Under the pieces are notes generated by a model that saw nothing but the letters and a program-made list of their open reading frames with translations, was not told where the DNA came from and did no database searches. A stretch of DNA of 64,000 bases from Cohnella hashimotonis (lineage in GTDB: Bacteria; Bacillota; Bacilli; Paenibacillales; Paenibacillaceae): positions 868,001 to 932,000 of the forward strand of contig NZ_JAGRPV010000001.1 in NCBI RefSeq assembly GCF_030014955.1, given 5' to 3'. Both the position numbers and the translations under genes were made by a program. Shown in pieces: positions 18,656 to 28,162 of the stretch (position 1 is the first letter of the stretch; every line of letters starts with the position of its first letter).

Positions 18656-19495
18656 ATGGCGTTGAAGTGGGACGGACATACGCATACGAAATTTTGTTAT
18701 CATGGCAGTCCGGCGGAATCGGAGGCCTACCTGGACCGGGCGATCGAGCTGGGCTTCGCCAGATACACGCTGAGCGAGCATCCGCCGCTGCCGGACCGGT
18801 ACGTGGACGATCCGAAGCTGATGGCGGAGCTCGCAATGCCCGAGCGCGAGCTGCCTGAGTATATGGCATACGCAGCCGCTGTCAAAGCGCGCTACGCCGA
18901 TCGCATCGAGGTTGCCGTCGGCCTCGAGATGGACTACCTGCCCGGCATGACGGACTATTCCGACCGGCTGATCGCGCCTTGGCTCGGCGAGCTGGAGGAC
19001 ATCGTCGTGTCCGTGCATTATTTGCCGGGCAAGGGCGGCATGCGCTGCATCGACTTCACGCCGACGGACTTCGCGGACGCGTTCCTGGACCACTACGGCT
19101 CCATGGATGCGGTAGCGGAAGCCTATTACGATGCGGTAGAAGGGGCGATCGCCTGGGCATCGACGCTGCCCGGATCGATTCGCAGGCGCATCGGCCACGT
19201 CAACCTGATCCGCAAGTTCCAGCGCGAGCTGCCGCCGATGAACGCGGAGCGGGCGCGGGCGCGGCTTGAGGCGCTGCTGCCCAAGCTGAAGGCTGCTGGT
19301 GTCGGTCTGGACGTGAACGTTTCGGGCTTCCGCAAGCCCACCTGCGGCGAGGCGTACGTGCCGGAGTGGCTCATCGACCGCTGCATCGCCGAGGGCATCG
19401 AGCTGGTGTACGGTTCGGATACGCACAAGCCGGCTGAGGTCGGCGCCGATTGGGATTGGTTCGAGCGGGCGATCGCTCAGGGCGGCGCACGTTGA
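18656..19495 (+). CDS. Histidinol-phosphatase of the PHP family (HisJ-like)
   Basis: 279 residues. It starts at ATG 18656 behind AGGAGG and ends before a strong terminator. PHP metal-binding motifs are DGHTHTKFCYHG at the N-terminus, SEHPPLP, the glutamate in EVAVGLEMDY, VSVHYLPG and SDTHKPAEVG. This is the HisJ pattern of Bacilli, which dephosphorylates histidinol phosphate in histidine synthesis using a metal cluster. No other his gene is present, so a different phosphomonoester substrate is possible. Confidence 0.88.
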   Translation: MALKWDGHTHTKFCYHGSPAESEAYLDRAIELGFARYTLSEHPPLPDRYVDDPKLMAELAMPERELPEYMAYAAAVKARYADRIEVAVGLEMDYLPGMTDYSDRLIAPWLGELEDIVVSVHYLPGKGGMRCIDFTPTDFADAFLDHYGSMDAVAEAYYDAVEGAIAWASTLPGSIRRRIGHVNLIRKFQRELPPMNAERARARLEALLPKLKAAGVGLDVNVSGFRKPTCGEAYVPEWLIDRCIAEGIELVYGSDTHKPAEVGADWDWFERAIAQGGAR

Positions 19496-19515
19496 GAAAG
19501 CTGGGAAACAGAAGA

Positions 19516-19546
19516 AGACGCGAATCCACTGGATCGCGTCTTTTTT
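19516..19546 (+). terminator. Intrinsic terminator after PHP phosphatase gene
   Basis: AGACGCGA (19516-19523) pairs with TCGCGTCT (19534-19541) around a short loop and is followed by six T. Confidence 0.85.
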
Positions 19547-19925
19547 CATATCGTACACTCCGCCTCGCAGCGAGATTTCACGCCATTACTCGATCCCACT
19601 TCATTAGCACGGTCTGCCTTCTTGCAAATAAGTGTTCAAAATGGCGTCGCAGTTCGAATAAGACGCTGGCTGATCGCAACTCCGTTGGACAATATTCGAT
19701 AGGGGGTTCGCCAATCCTTTTCTTTCCGTAATGTGTTTTTCAAACCATTTGTAAACTATGTGTAAAGTATAATGACGTACAATGATAAACTTTGTCCTGT
19801 TTCGCCATTCTCTTATTTACAAGTGAAAGGTATATAAACTATATTGAAGAAAGGAAAACATATGTAACATTTTGGTTTTTACATTTGTTCACACCTTGGC
19901 TTGTTTGCTTAAGCATCTGATCAGC

Positions 19926-20062
19926 GATGTCGGCTGATGGCTGAAAGGGGCGCTGCGATGACCGCAACGAATCGTAAATAAACCGTTACCCGATGGCTTT
20001 TGGCGAGGCGCTCGGATAACGGTTCGTCGACCCGCACTTGGACAGGGTTTATTTCCTGTTGC
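19926..20062 (+). promoter_or_regulatory. Structured 5' leader of the giant SLH protein gene
   Basis: The 613-bp gap before 20160 begins with an AT-rich half (19740-19880, with TATAAT at 19768-19773) that could carry the promoter. The second half folds well: GCAAC (19965-19969) with GTTGC (20058-20062), AAATAAACC (19976-19984) with GGTTTATTT (20046-20054), and an inner CCGTTACC...CGA with TCG..ATAACGG near 19983-20022. I could not match it to a riboswitch class I know. The ribosome site AGGAGGT is at 20148-20154. Confidence 0.45.
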
Positions 20063-20159
20063 GCGCAAAGTCTTTTTTAATTTACCGGATGAAGGAATTT
20101 ATTTCAAGTTGATCCCCGCGAACGATGGCAACTAATCGTAATATTTCAGGAGGTCTCCC

Positions 20160-23100
20160 ATGACCAATCGCATCAGATATACGAAAAAGTGGCCGGCAGC
20201 CGCGATGGCCCTAATCATGCTGTTCTCGCTGCTTGTTCAAATGGTTGGCGTTCAGCCGGCCGCGGCCGCAGGCCCTGCTAAAATTGCCGCATGGAACTGG
20301 AGTTTTGCATCCGGCTCGCCCAAAGCGTCTTCTTTTGAAGCGACCTCCGGCACACTGGCCAGTGGGGCCGTTCTCCAGTTAAGCGGAGGTAGGCAGGCTA
20401 CGCCGAGTTCGGCAACGCTTTACACCGATGGTTGGTCTTCCCCGACGCTGGGTTATTGGGAAGCCTCCGTCCAAACGTTGGGCTATTCAGGTATCTCAGT
20501 ATCGTCCAAGCAGTACGGGACAAATACCGGACCGCGCGATTTTAAGCTCCAATACAGCGTGAACGGCGGAGAATTCAAGGACGCTTCGGAAGTTTACGCC
20601 GTTACCAGTTCCCTGCCTTCTGAAGCTAGGGAAGTGGTTCTGCCCGCCGAGGCAGACAATCAGTCTGATCTGAAGATTCGCTGGGTAAACGCAACAAGCG
20701 TATCCGTGAACGGCGGAACCGTCGCGCAATCGAATGGCAACGGCAGAATTGCCGACATCGTCGTCTCCGGCACCCCGATCTCGGGCGGCGGCGAAACGCC
20801 GGTCGAAACGACGGCCGCGCCTATTGCCGGCAAGCTCTCGCTCGCTGAAGATCTGCAGACACTCTCCGGCGCAGCGGGCGCTGTGTCCGTGAATGCTTCG
20901 GTATACGTATACTCCGACGCCACTACGCTGATCGATTCGACGGTGGCCGACGGCAGCGGCGCATTCAGCATGACGGTGAACAATTCGTCGGGCAAGACGT
21001 CGCTGCTCGTATCCGCCGTTGAAGCAGGCAAAGCGGAGAGCGCCAAGGTTAGCGTTTCTGCTCCTGTTACGACAACTCCCGTTTCCTCCAAGATTACTTA
21101 TAAAGATTACAAGACCGTGACGGGACTTCCGGGTGCCGTATCCGCCGGCGCATCTGTCTACGCGCTCCTGGCCGACGGCACGACGGCAGTCGGCGACACG
21201 ACGGCCGCTTCGGACGGTTCTTTCGGACTGACATTTTCTCCCGTACTTACTGCGGAGAAGCTGACGATCGTCGCCAAGTCCGCGGGCAAGCTGCTCAGTG
21301 CGGCCATAACGGTCAACCGCACCAGCTCGACTTCGACCCTGGTTAATGCCGGCGATGTCGTGTTCAGCCAGGTTATGGTGAACGGCGGTGGGGCGGGTAT
21401 TTTCAAAAATCGTTTCTTCGAGCTTTATAACCGCACCGACAGCGACATCGACCTCTCCGGTTGGGTCGTAGCTTACTCCTCTTCCGGCACCTCGAGCTTC
21501 TCGGCGACCAGCAATCAGATGCCGATCAGCGGCGTGATCAAGGCGCATAGCTATTTCCTTGTAATGGGCTCGACTTCGACCAGCGCTACGGCGCCGGCGC
21601 TGCCGGTTGCTGCAGACTCCGATGCCACTTCGGGGACGACCCTCAACACTTCCGGCGCCAGCTCGGCGGGCACGGGCGGCGTCATCGGCCTGATCCAGAA
21701 GAGCGGCGTCGCGGTCACGACCCCGACGGACGCCAACCTGGTCGACCTGCTCGCCTACGCCAACGCGGACTCGGTCTTCGCGGGCAAGACGATGTACTGG
21801 GGCGCGCCGTTCATTGCGACGGATATCGCAAACGGCGTCATCATCCGCAAGTCGGCGGCATGTACGGACCCGCGCGCGGCGTTTGGCATCGCAGGCGTTT
21901 GCTACACCAAGGACGCTTCCAAAGACTTCACGACGTGGGTGCCTAAGGCTGCGGCCAATCCGGCCGAGATTGTCGTAAAGAACAGCGCCTATAAAGGCCA
22001 GCCTGCAGCGGATAAAATCGTCTTCAACGGCACGACCGGGTTGGCGGGAGCGGCAGGCGCAGTTGTAGCCGGCTCCACCGTTCGCGCATATACGTTAAGC
22101 GGCGGCGTTCTCTCTTCCGCGGGCAGCACGACTGCAGGCGCGGACGGCGCCTTCAGCCTGTCCGTCACGAATCCGGGCGGCGAGAAAAGCGTTTATGTCA
22201 CGCACGCTTATGCCGGCACCGAGAGCGTCTATACGCGGGTCAACGCTGCGGGCTACACGCCTGACCCGCTGACGATCGCCGACGCGAAGATCGTCGACAG
22301 CCGCGGACTCCCGGTGCATACGGGCGAGCACGCCGAGTTGACGGGCGTCGTCACGGTGGGCAACGGCGTGCTCGGCGCCTCTCCGACGCATTACTACATC
22401 CAGGACGAAGAGGGTGCAGTAAACGTGATCGGCGCAGCCGCTCCCGCCGCGCCGGTCGCGCTCGGCACGAAGGTCAAGGTGACCGGCACGATCGCGTTCG
22501 CCGGCGGCGCGACGCAGCTGCTAGCCGACAGCGCCGCAGCGCTCGGGGCCGACGTTCTCCCGGCGCCGGTCTCAGTCGACGCGGCGAAGATCAATGCCGC
22601 CACGACGGCCGAGCCACTTGAAGGCAAGCTGATCTCGTTTAAAGGCAAAGTCACGAACATCCCGATCTCTGATTCCGACGTCAGCCTGACCGTGACAGAT
22701 GCGGCGGGCAATACGGCGGTCGTACAGCTTCTCAAGTCGACGGGCATTTCCGCGGCTGCCGCCGTCGCGCTGAACGAGACCTTCACGTTCACGGGCATTT
22801 TGGCACAGTCGGATCTGGTGTCGCCGTACGACAGCGGCTACAAGCTGCTGCCGCGTAGCATTGCGGACATCAAGGGCGAGCTGCAGCTGGCGTATACGCC
22901 ACCCGCCAAGCTTTACACGGGGATGGACCTGTCCTTCGACGCGATGGCCAAGTTCGCTGACGCCGTTACCCTTTTCTACAAGGGCGCCGAGGGCGACGCT
23001 TATACGTCCGTGCCTCTGACGACGGCCGACCAACTGAGCTACAACGGCAAGATCACGCAAGCGAACGTGCCGCAGTCGGGCAAGCTGTACTTCTACGTCA

Positions 23101-26100
23101 AGGCGGTATCCGGCGCCGACAGCGTCACTTCCGGATCGGCGGCAGAGCCTTACGTCGTCGATATAGTCGAGGACCTCGACGGACCTGCGGTCACGAACCT
23201 GAAGCCGGCCGAAGGCGATAGGATCGAGACCCAGCATCCCGTTATCTCGGCTACGCTGTCCGATCCGAACGGCATCGCGACCGGTACCGTCAGCCTGAAG
23301 ATCGATGGAACGGATTATACGTCTTCGGCGGTCGTTAACCCCGGCAGCGTCGAGCTGACGCTGACTTCGGCGCAGGACCTGGCGATCGGTGATCACGAGG
23401 TCGCGATTGCGGTCAAGGACAATCTCGGCAATACCACGGTAAAAAAGTGGACCTTCACCATCGAGGCGCGGTTCACCGGCGGCAATCATTATTACGGCAC
23501 GACGCACAATCATACGAATATTTCCCATGATGCCGCGGGCACGCCGCAGCAGGCGCTGGACGATGCCAAGTACTACGGCTACGACTGGTTCGCCTTCTCC
23601 GACCACTCGCACGACATCGACGCTTCGATCCGCGGCACGGACGCGGATACGGCCTCGCACGGCGGCATGCCGGAGCGCAAGGGCGGCTCCGACTGGGCGC
23701 TGACGAAGCAGATCTCGGCGGATAACACGAAGGACGGAGAATTCGTCGTTTTCCCGGCGTTCGAGATGACTTCGACGACTTGGGGACACTCCAACGTATT
23801 CGGCACGGAGAACTTCATCGACCGGATACAGGACGGCGGCAAGTATCAAAATTTGAGCCAATATTACGCTTGGGTGCTGACGTACGACGACGTCGTTGCG
23901 CAGTTCAACCATGCGAACGCGCCGACGGGCGCATTCAACAGCTTCCTGCCTTACGATAAAAAAGTGGACAAGCTGTTCACCATGTTCGAAGTGGGCAACG
24001 GTTCGGGCAAGTACTCCTACACAAACATGGAAGACATCTACTTCAGCGCGCTCGACAAGGGCTGGCATATCGCGCCGACCTACGGCGAGGACAATCATGA
24101 TGCGACCTGGGGCAAAACGAAGCGGCGCACGGTTATCGTCGCGAAGGATCTGACGATGGACTCGCTCATGGATGCCATGAAAAAAATGCGCGTGTACATG
24201 ACGGAGGACCCGAATGCCAAACTGGACGCGACCGCGAACGGCTGGTATATGGGTTCGACCGTGGACAGCAAGACGCTGTCGTTCGACATCTCGGGCAGCG
24301 ACGACGTGCAGGAAGACAAATCGGACCCGCATTACGCGTATATGACGACGGCGACCAACGACAATGTCGCCAAGGTCGACCTGATCACCAACGGCGGCAC
24401 CATCGCCGAAACTTACAAGCCGTCCTCGGCCTCGACTTCGTTTAACTGGAAGCCGACCGTGACGGTGGCTGGCGGACAGCAATGGTTTATCGTGCGCGTG
24501 ACGCAAGCGGACGGCGATCAGATCTACTCGGCGCCGTTCTGGTCCGAAGAAGTGCCGATCGCCGTCAAAGTAAGCAGCGTAGAAGCAGCTGACGGCGCGA
24601 TCGTCGGCGGCAATTCAGCCACGCTGAACGCGATCCTCAGCAATCAGGGCACGGAGGACGTCTCGGGGATTACGGCGACGTTCTATGTGGACAAGCAGGA
24701 TGCCGAGCATCTCATCGGCACGGCTTCGATCGAGGCGCTCGCGAGCAGCCAGTCCGCGACGGCAAGCGTCGTGTGGGCAACGCCGCCGGTCGGCGAGCAC
24801 AAGTTGATTGTCACGCTGAAGACGGCGGATCAGGAGCTAAGCACCTACGAGAAAGCCTTGTCCATCAAGGCTCCGCTCGGGAAAACCATTTTAATCGACG
24901 CTTCCAAAAACAATGAAAACACGACGAAGGATACGGGCACGTACAAGGACAACTTGAAATCCTTCACCAAGCAGATGAGGCTTGAAGGCTATACCGTCGC
25001 TGAAAATGCGAACGCAATTACGAGCGCGGCGCTCGGCGGCGTATCGATTCTCTACATTTCGCATCCGTCCTCGGCTTACGGATCGTCGGAGATCGACGCA
25101 ATCAAAGCGTTCGTCGAAGCCGGCGGCTCGCTCTGGCTCGCGGACAAGAGTAATTTCAGCGGCTCAAACCAAAACCTCAACCCGCTCTTGTCGGCGATCG
25201 GCTCGTCGATTCTGATCAACAACGACGGTATCGCGGACGAAACGGCGTACGGCAACTTCTGGGGCACGCCGCTCACCTCCAACTATTCCGTGCGCCTGCA
25301 CCCGGCGCCTGTAGCCAGCTACGTGACCGACTTCGTGTCGACGCTGGAGTATTACAGCGGCTCGAGCTTGGCCAAAAATGACGGCGCAGGCAACAAGGTT
25401 CCGCTCGCGGGCAGCGATACCGTCACGATTTTGGCGCGAGGCAACGACTCGACGTTCCAAATCTCGGCGCAGATGAAGTCCGATACGGCGACTTACAACG
25501 TGTCGACCTCGCCGGCACCGGCGAATCTGACCGGCGGCGCCGTCATCCCGGCCGTCGCGAGCGAGCAGCTCGGGGCCGGACGTATCATCGTTTCGGGCAT
25601 GAACGTATTTAACGACAAGCAGATGGACGAGAGCTATAACGATAAAGGAAACAACGAGCTCGCCATGAACGCGATGAACTGGCTTGCTCACCGCGAGACG
25701 ATCGTCACTGCGATCGGCGATGCGCGCAAGCTTGCCGAAGGCTCGGAAGTCGTCGTCCAAGGCACCGTAACCAGCGCGGCAGGCGTATTCTTTGACGCCT
25801 TCTATCTGGAGGACGCGACCGGCGGCATCATGGCGTTTAATGAGGTTCCGGAAAATGCGCTGAAGCTTGGAGACGTCGTTCGGGTATACGGTCACGTCAA
25901 AGTGTTCGAGAACAATCTCGAGCTCGAATTTGACGGCTTCGAAAAGAGCGTCGTCAAGGTGAGCGCAGGCGCGCCGAAGGAGCCAACCCAGGTGTCGACG
26001 GCGGCTTCAGTATCTTCGGATAACCAGGGACGATTGGTAAAAGTGACAGGTGCGGTAACGGAAATTCCGGACAACACCTCTTACGTCATCGACGACGGAT

Positions 26101-28004
26101 CGGGACCGGTGCTCGTGTTCGCAGACGGTTATATCATCAATCAAAGCGGACCGCTCCCGGTTCTGCAGATCGGCGATAAGCTCGAAGCGGTCGGCATGTC
26201 CGGCGGGTATTCCGGCGGCCTGCGGATTCGCGTGCGGAATACGACGGAGCTTAAAAAGGTGGACGCGACGGCGGCGGAGATCGCGGCCGACATCACAAGC
26301 ATCGAGGCACCTGAAAAGGATGCGACGCAGCTCGTGCTGCCGACGGTGCCAAGCGGATTTACGGTCGCGATCAAGAGCAGCGACTCTGCGGTCATCGGCA
26401 CGGACGGCAAAATCGTGCCGCCAGCTGCCGAGACGACGGTGAAACTGATCTTGACGGTCACGCGCACGTCGGATGCGACGACAGCGGACACGGGCGAGAT
26501 CAGCGTGATCGTGCCGGCGAAGAGCGAGGAGCCGCCGGTCGAAAAGACGGCGGCGGAAATCGCAGCCGGTATCACCAGCATTACGGCGCCGGTGAAGGAC
26601 GCGACGCAGCTCGTGCTACCGATGGTGCCGAGCGGATTTACGGTCGCGATTAAGAACAGCGACTCCGCGGTCATCGGCACGGACGGCAAAATCGTGCCGC
26701 CAGCAGCGGAGACGACGGTGAAGCTGATTCTGACGGTCACACGCACGTCGGATGCAACGACAGCGGACACGGGCGAGATCAGCGTGGTTGTGCCGGCGAA
26801 GACGGAAACTTCGTCGACGCCTCCGCCATCGACATCGACTCCGCCGCCGTCGTCATCGACGCCGACACCATCGCCAACGCCGACACCGACGCCAGCCGGT
26901 ACGGTAACGATTTCGAAAGACAGCATCAAGCTGGACAGCGGCCGGGCAAGCGTGGAACTGGCTGCAGGCACGACCGATGTCAAGCTGAACGCCGACGCAC
27001 TGGCGGCGATCGGGAATAGCGCGCTTGTACTGAACAAAGGTGGCTTGTCGGTGCAACTGCCATCCGTCTTGCTGACGCAGCTCCTGGCTCAACTGCCGGC
27101 TGGCGCGCGCGCGGATGCGAGCATTGAGCTGCAAATGATCCCTGTCAGCGCGTTCGATACGGAAGCGACGATCGGGAAAAACGCTCAAAACGGCAGAAGC
27201 ACGATCAGGCTAGCGGGAGAAGCGTACGAATTCAGCTTAAAAGCAAACGGTTCTGACGGCACGACGACGACGATGAGTCAATTCAGTACGCCGATTACGC
27301 TCAGCCTAGCAGCGAATGGCGCCACGGATCCGGGTTTTACGGGCGTGTACTACATCAGCGACGATGGCAAGCTGGAGTATGTCGGAGGTACGATCGCGAA
27401 CGGCGTATGGACCGTCAATGTCCGTCACTTCAGCAAATACGCGGTGCTGGAGGTCAAGCGTTCATTCGCCGACGTGACCGCTACGTTCTGGGCGTCCCGC
27501 GCGATCGCTTCGCTCGCGGCCAAGCAGATCGTCTCCGGCGTGACGGATACGACGTTCGAACCGGGCCGCACCGTCACCCGGGCCGAGTTCACCAAGCTGC
27601 TCGTCGAGACGCTCGGGCTGACGGAACCAGGCGCGATTTCCTTTAAGGACGTCGCTTCGAATGCCTGGTACGCCCAATATGTCGCGATCGCAGTGAATGC
27701 CGGTCTCGTATCCGGCAAAAGCGCGGACATTTTTGACCCGAAGCGACGCATCACGCGCGAAGAAATGGCCGTGATGCTCGTGAAGGCTTACAAGACGCTC
27801 CACGCGAGTGCAGCAACATCTGGCGTTGCAGCAGCCGTATTCTCCGACGACGGCAGCATCGCCCCATGGGCGAAGGCCGACGTCGATACGGCAACCGCGC
27901 TTGGCTTGCTCAAGGGACGCGCTGCCGGCACGTTTGCGCCGAAAGGCACGGCAACGCGCGCGGAAGCCGCGCAAGCAATCTTTAATCTGATCGAAATGAA
28001 ATAA
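20160..28004 (+). CDS. Giant SLH-anchored PHP/metallohydrolase surface protein (2614 aa)
   Basis: The start ATG 20160 follows AGGAGGT. The signal peptide ends near residue 37. In order: an N-terminal beta domain (about 39-205), two Ig/CNA-like repeats, a lamin-tail-like domain (about 394-590), OB-fold-like segments (about 702-860), an Ig-like domain, a CehA/McbA-type PHP hydrolase part (about 1107-1480; HYYGTTHNHTNISHDA, FAFSDHSHDID, THNH/SDHSH metal ligands), a CARDB-like linker, a ThuA/GATase-like domain (about 1576-1790; ILYISHPSSAYG), two OB-fold-like domains (about 1847-2030), two nearly identical 84-residue repeats, a Pro/Ser/Thr tether, a beta domain, and three SLH motifs (about 2434-2614). 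SLH motifs bind secondary wall polymer, so the enzyme is displayed on the surface. It may be a phosphoesterase or nuclease scavenging phosphate or nucleotides. Confidence 0.88.
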   Translation: MTNRIRYTKKWPAAAMALIMLFSLLVQMVGVQPAAAAGPAKIAAWNWSFASGSPKASSFEATSGTLASGAVLQLSGGRQATPSSATLYTDGWSSPTLGYWEASVQTLGYSGISVSSKQYGTNTGPRDFKLQYSVNGGEFKDASEVYAVTSSLPSEAREVVLPAEADNQSDLKIRWVNATSVSVNGGTVAQSNGNGRIADIVVSGTPISGGGETPVETTAAPIAGKLSLAEDLQTLSGAAGAVSVNASVYVYSDATTLIDSTVADGSGAFSMTVNNSSGKTSLLVSAVEAGKAESAKVSVSAPVTTTPVSSKITYKDYKTVTGLPGAVSAGASVYALLADGTTAVGDTTAASDGSFGLTFSPVLTAEKLTIVAKSAGKLLSAAITVNRTSSTSTLVNAGDVVFSQVMVNGGGAGIFKNRFFELYNRTDSDIDLSGWVVAYSSSGTSSFSATSNQMPISGVIKAHSYFLVMGSTSTSATAPALPVAADSDATSGTTLNTSGASSAGTGGVIGLIQKSGVAVTTPTDANLVDLLAYANADSVFAGKTMYWGAPFIATDIANGVIIRKSAACTDPRAAFGIAGVCYTKDASKDFTTWVPKAAANPAEIVVKNSAYKGQPAADKIVFNGTTGLAGAAGAVVAGSTVRAYTLSGGVLSSAGSTTAGADGAFSLSVTNPGGEKSVYVTHAYAGTESVYTRVNAAGYTPDPLTIADAKIVDSRGLPVHTGEHAELTGVVTVGNGVLGASPTHYYIQDEEGAVNVIGAAAPAAPVALGTKVKVTGTIAFAGGATQLLADSAAALGADVLPAPVSVDAAKINAATTAEPLEGKLISFKGKVTNIPISDSDVSLTVTDAAGNTAVVQLLKSTGISAAAAVALNETFTFTGILAQSDLVSPYDSGYKLLPRSIADIKGELQLAYTPPAKLYTGMDLSFDAMAKFADAVTLFYKGAEGDAYTSVPLTTADQLSYNGKITQANVPQSGKLYFYVKAVSGADSVTSGSAAEPYVVDIVEDLDGPAVTNLKPAEGDRIETQHPVISATLSDPNGIATGTVSLKIDGTDYTSSAVVNPGSVELTLTSAQDLAIGDHEVAIAVKDNLGNTTVKKWTFTIEARFTGGNHYYGTTHNHTNISHDAAGTPQQALDDAKYYGYDWFAFSDHSHDIDASIRGTDADTASHGGMPERKGGSDWALTKQISADNTKDGEFVVFPAFEMTSTTWGHSNVFGTENFIDRIQDGGKYQNLSQYYAWVLTYDDVVAQFNHANAPTGAFNSFLPYDKKVDKLFTMFEVGNGSGKYSYTNMEDIYFSALDKGWHIAPTYGEDNHDATWGKTKRRTVIVAKDLTMDSLMDAMKKMRVYMTEDPNAKLDATANGWYMGSTVDSKTLSFDISGSDDVQEDKSDPHYAYMTTATNDNVAKVDLITNGGTIAETYKPSSASTSFNWKPTVTVAGGQQWFIVRVTQADGDQIYSAPFWSEEVPIAVKVSSVEAADGAIVGGNSATLNAILSNQGTEDVSGITATFYVDKQDAEHLIGTASIEALASSQSATASVVWATPPVGEHKLIVTLKTADQELSTYEKALSIKAPLGKTILIDASKNNENTTKDTGTYKDNLKSFTKQMRLEGYTVAENANAITSAALGGVSILYISHPSSAYGSSEIDAIKAFVEAGGSLWLADKSNFSGSNQNLNPLLSAIGSSILINNDGIADETAYGNFWGTPLTSNYSVRLHPAPVASYVTDFVSTLEYYSGSSLAKNDGAGNKVPLAGSDTVTILARGNDSTFQISAQMKSDTATYNVSTSPAPANLTGGAVIPAVASEQLGAGRIIVSGMNVFNDKQMDESYNDKGNNELAMNAMNWLAHRETIVTAIGDARKLAEGSEVVVQGTVTSAAGVFFDAFYLEDATGGIMAFNEVPENALKLGDVVRVYGHVKVFENNLELEFDGFEKSVVKVSAGAPKEPTQVSTAASVSSDNQGRLVKVTGAVTEIPDNTSYVIDDGSGPVLVFADGYIINQSGPLPVLQIGDKLEAVGMSGGYSGGLRIRVRNTTELKKVDATAAEIAADITSIEAPEKDATQLVLPTVPSGFTVAIKSSDSAVIGTDGKIVPPAAETTVKLILTVTRTSDATTADTGEISVIVPAKSEEPPVEKTAAEIAAGITSITAPVKDATQLVLPMVPSGFTVAIKNSDSAVIGTDGKIVPPAAETTVKLILTVTRTSDATTADTGEISVVVPAKTETSSTPPPSTSTPPPSSSTPTPSPTPTPTPAGTVTISKDSIKLDSGRASVELAAGTTDVKLNADALAAIGNSALVLNKGGLSVQLPSVLLTQLLAQLPAGARADASIELQMIPVSAFDTEATIGKNAQNGRSTIRLAGEAYEFSLKANGSDGTTTTMSQFSTPITLSLAANGATDPGFTGVYYISDDGKLEYVGGTIANGVWTVNVRHFSKYAVLEVKRSFADVTATFWASRAIASLAAKQIVSGVTDTTFEPGRTVTRAEFTKLLVETLGLTEPGAISFKDVASNAWYAQYVAIAVNAGLVSGKSADIFDPKRRITREEMAVMLVKAYKTLHASAATSGVAAAVFSDDGSIAPWAKADVDTATALGLLKGRAAGTFAPKGTATRAEAAQAIFNLIEMK
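26271..26801 (+). repeat. Internal 252-bp direct duplication in the SLH gene
   Basis: Bases 26271-26522 and 26550-26801 are nearly identical and in the same frame. They encode two 84-residue modules beginning AAEIAA and ending VPAK, joined by a nine-residue linker. The high DNA identity points to a recent duplication or gene conversion. Confidence 0.9.
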
Positions 28005-28071
28005 AACATGCGCTTCGGGACCGGACGCCACGCGACGTGGCGTCCTGCTCCGGGCCGTACGAACTTCGAAC

Positions 28072-28112
28072 AATAGGTTCATAGAGGCATGCAGCGCTAT
28101 GAACCTATTTTT
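28072..28112 (+). terminator. Strong intrinsic terminator after SLH gene
   Basis: AATAGGTTCATAG (28072-28084) pairs perfectly with CTATGAACCTATT (28097-28109), followed by a short T run. A second GC-rich hairpin (GACGCCACG with CGTGGCGTC) lies just upstream at about 28024-28044. Confidence 0.85.
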
Positions 28113-28162
28113 GGACGTTGGTAAGACGTACGAAGAACCGACGCCGAGGAGGCCCCAAACAG

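Noticed and set aside
19926..20062. Known riboswitch (c-di-AMP ydaO or c-di-GMP type) before the SLH gene
   Set aside because: The conserved cores I know for these classes are missing, although a GTTACCCGATGG stretch looks superficially like part of the c-di-GMP type.
22572..24506. 644-codon minus-strand open frame opposite the SLH gene
   Set aside because: Composition is typical of an antisense shadow; no ribosome site or domain is seen, and the plus strand has an intact PHP motif.
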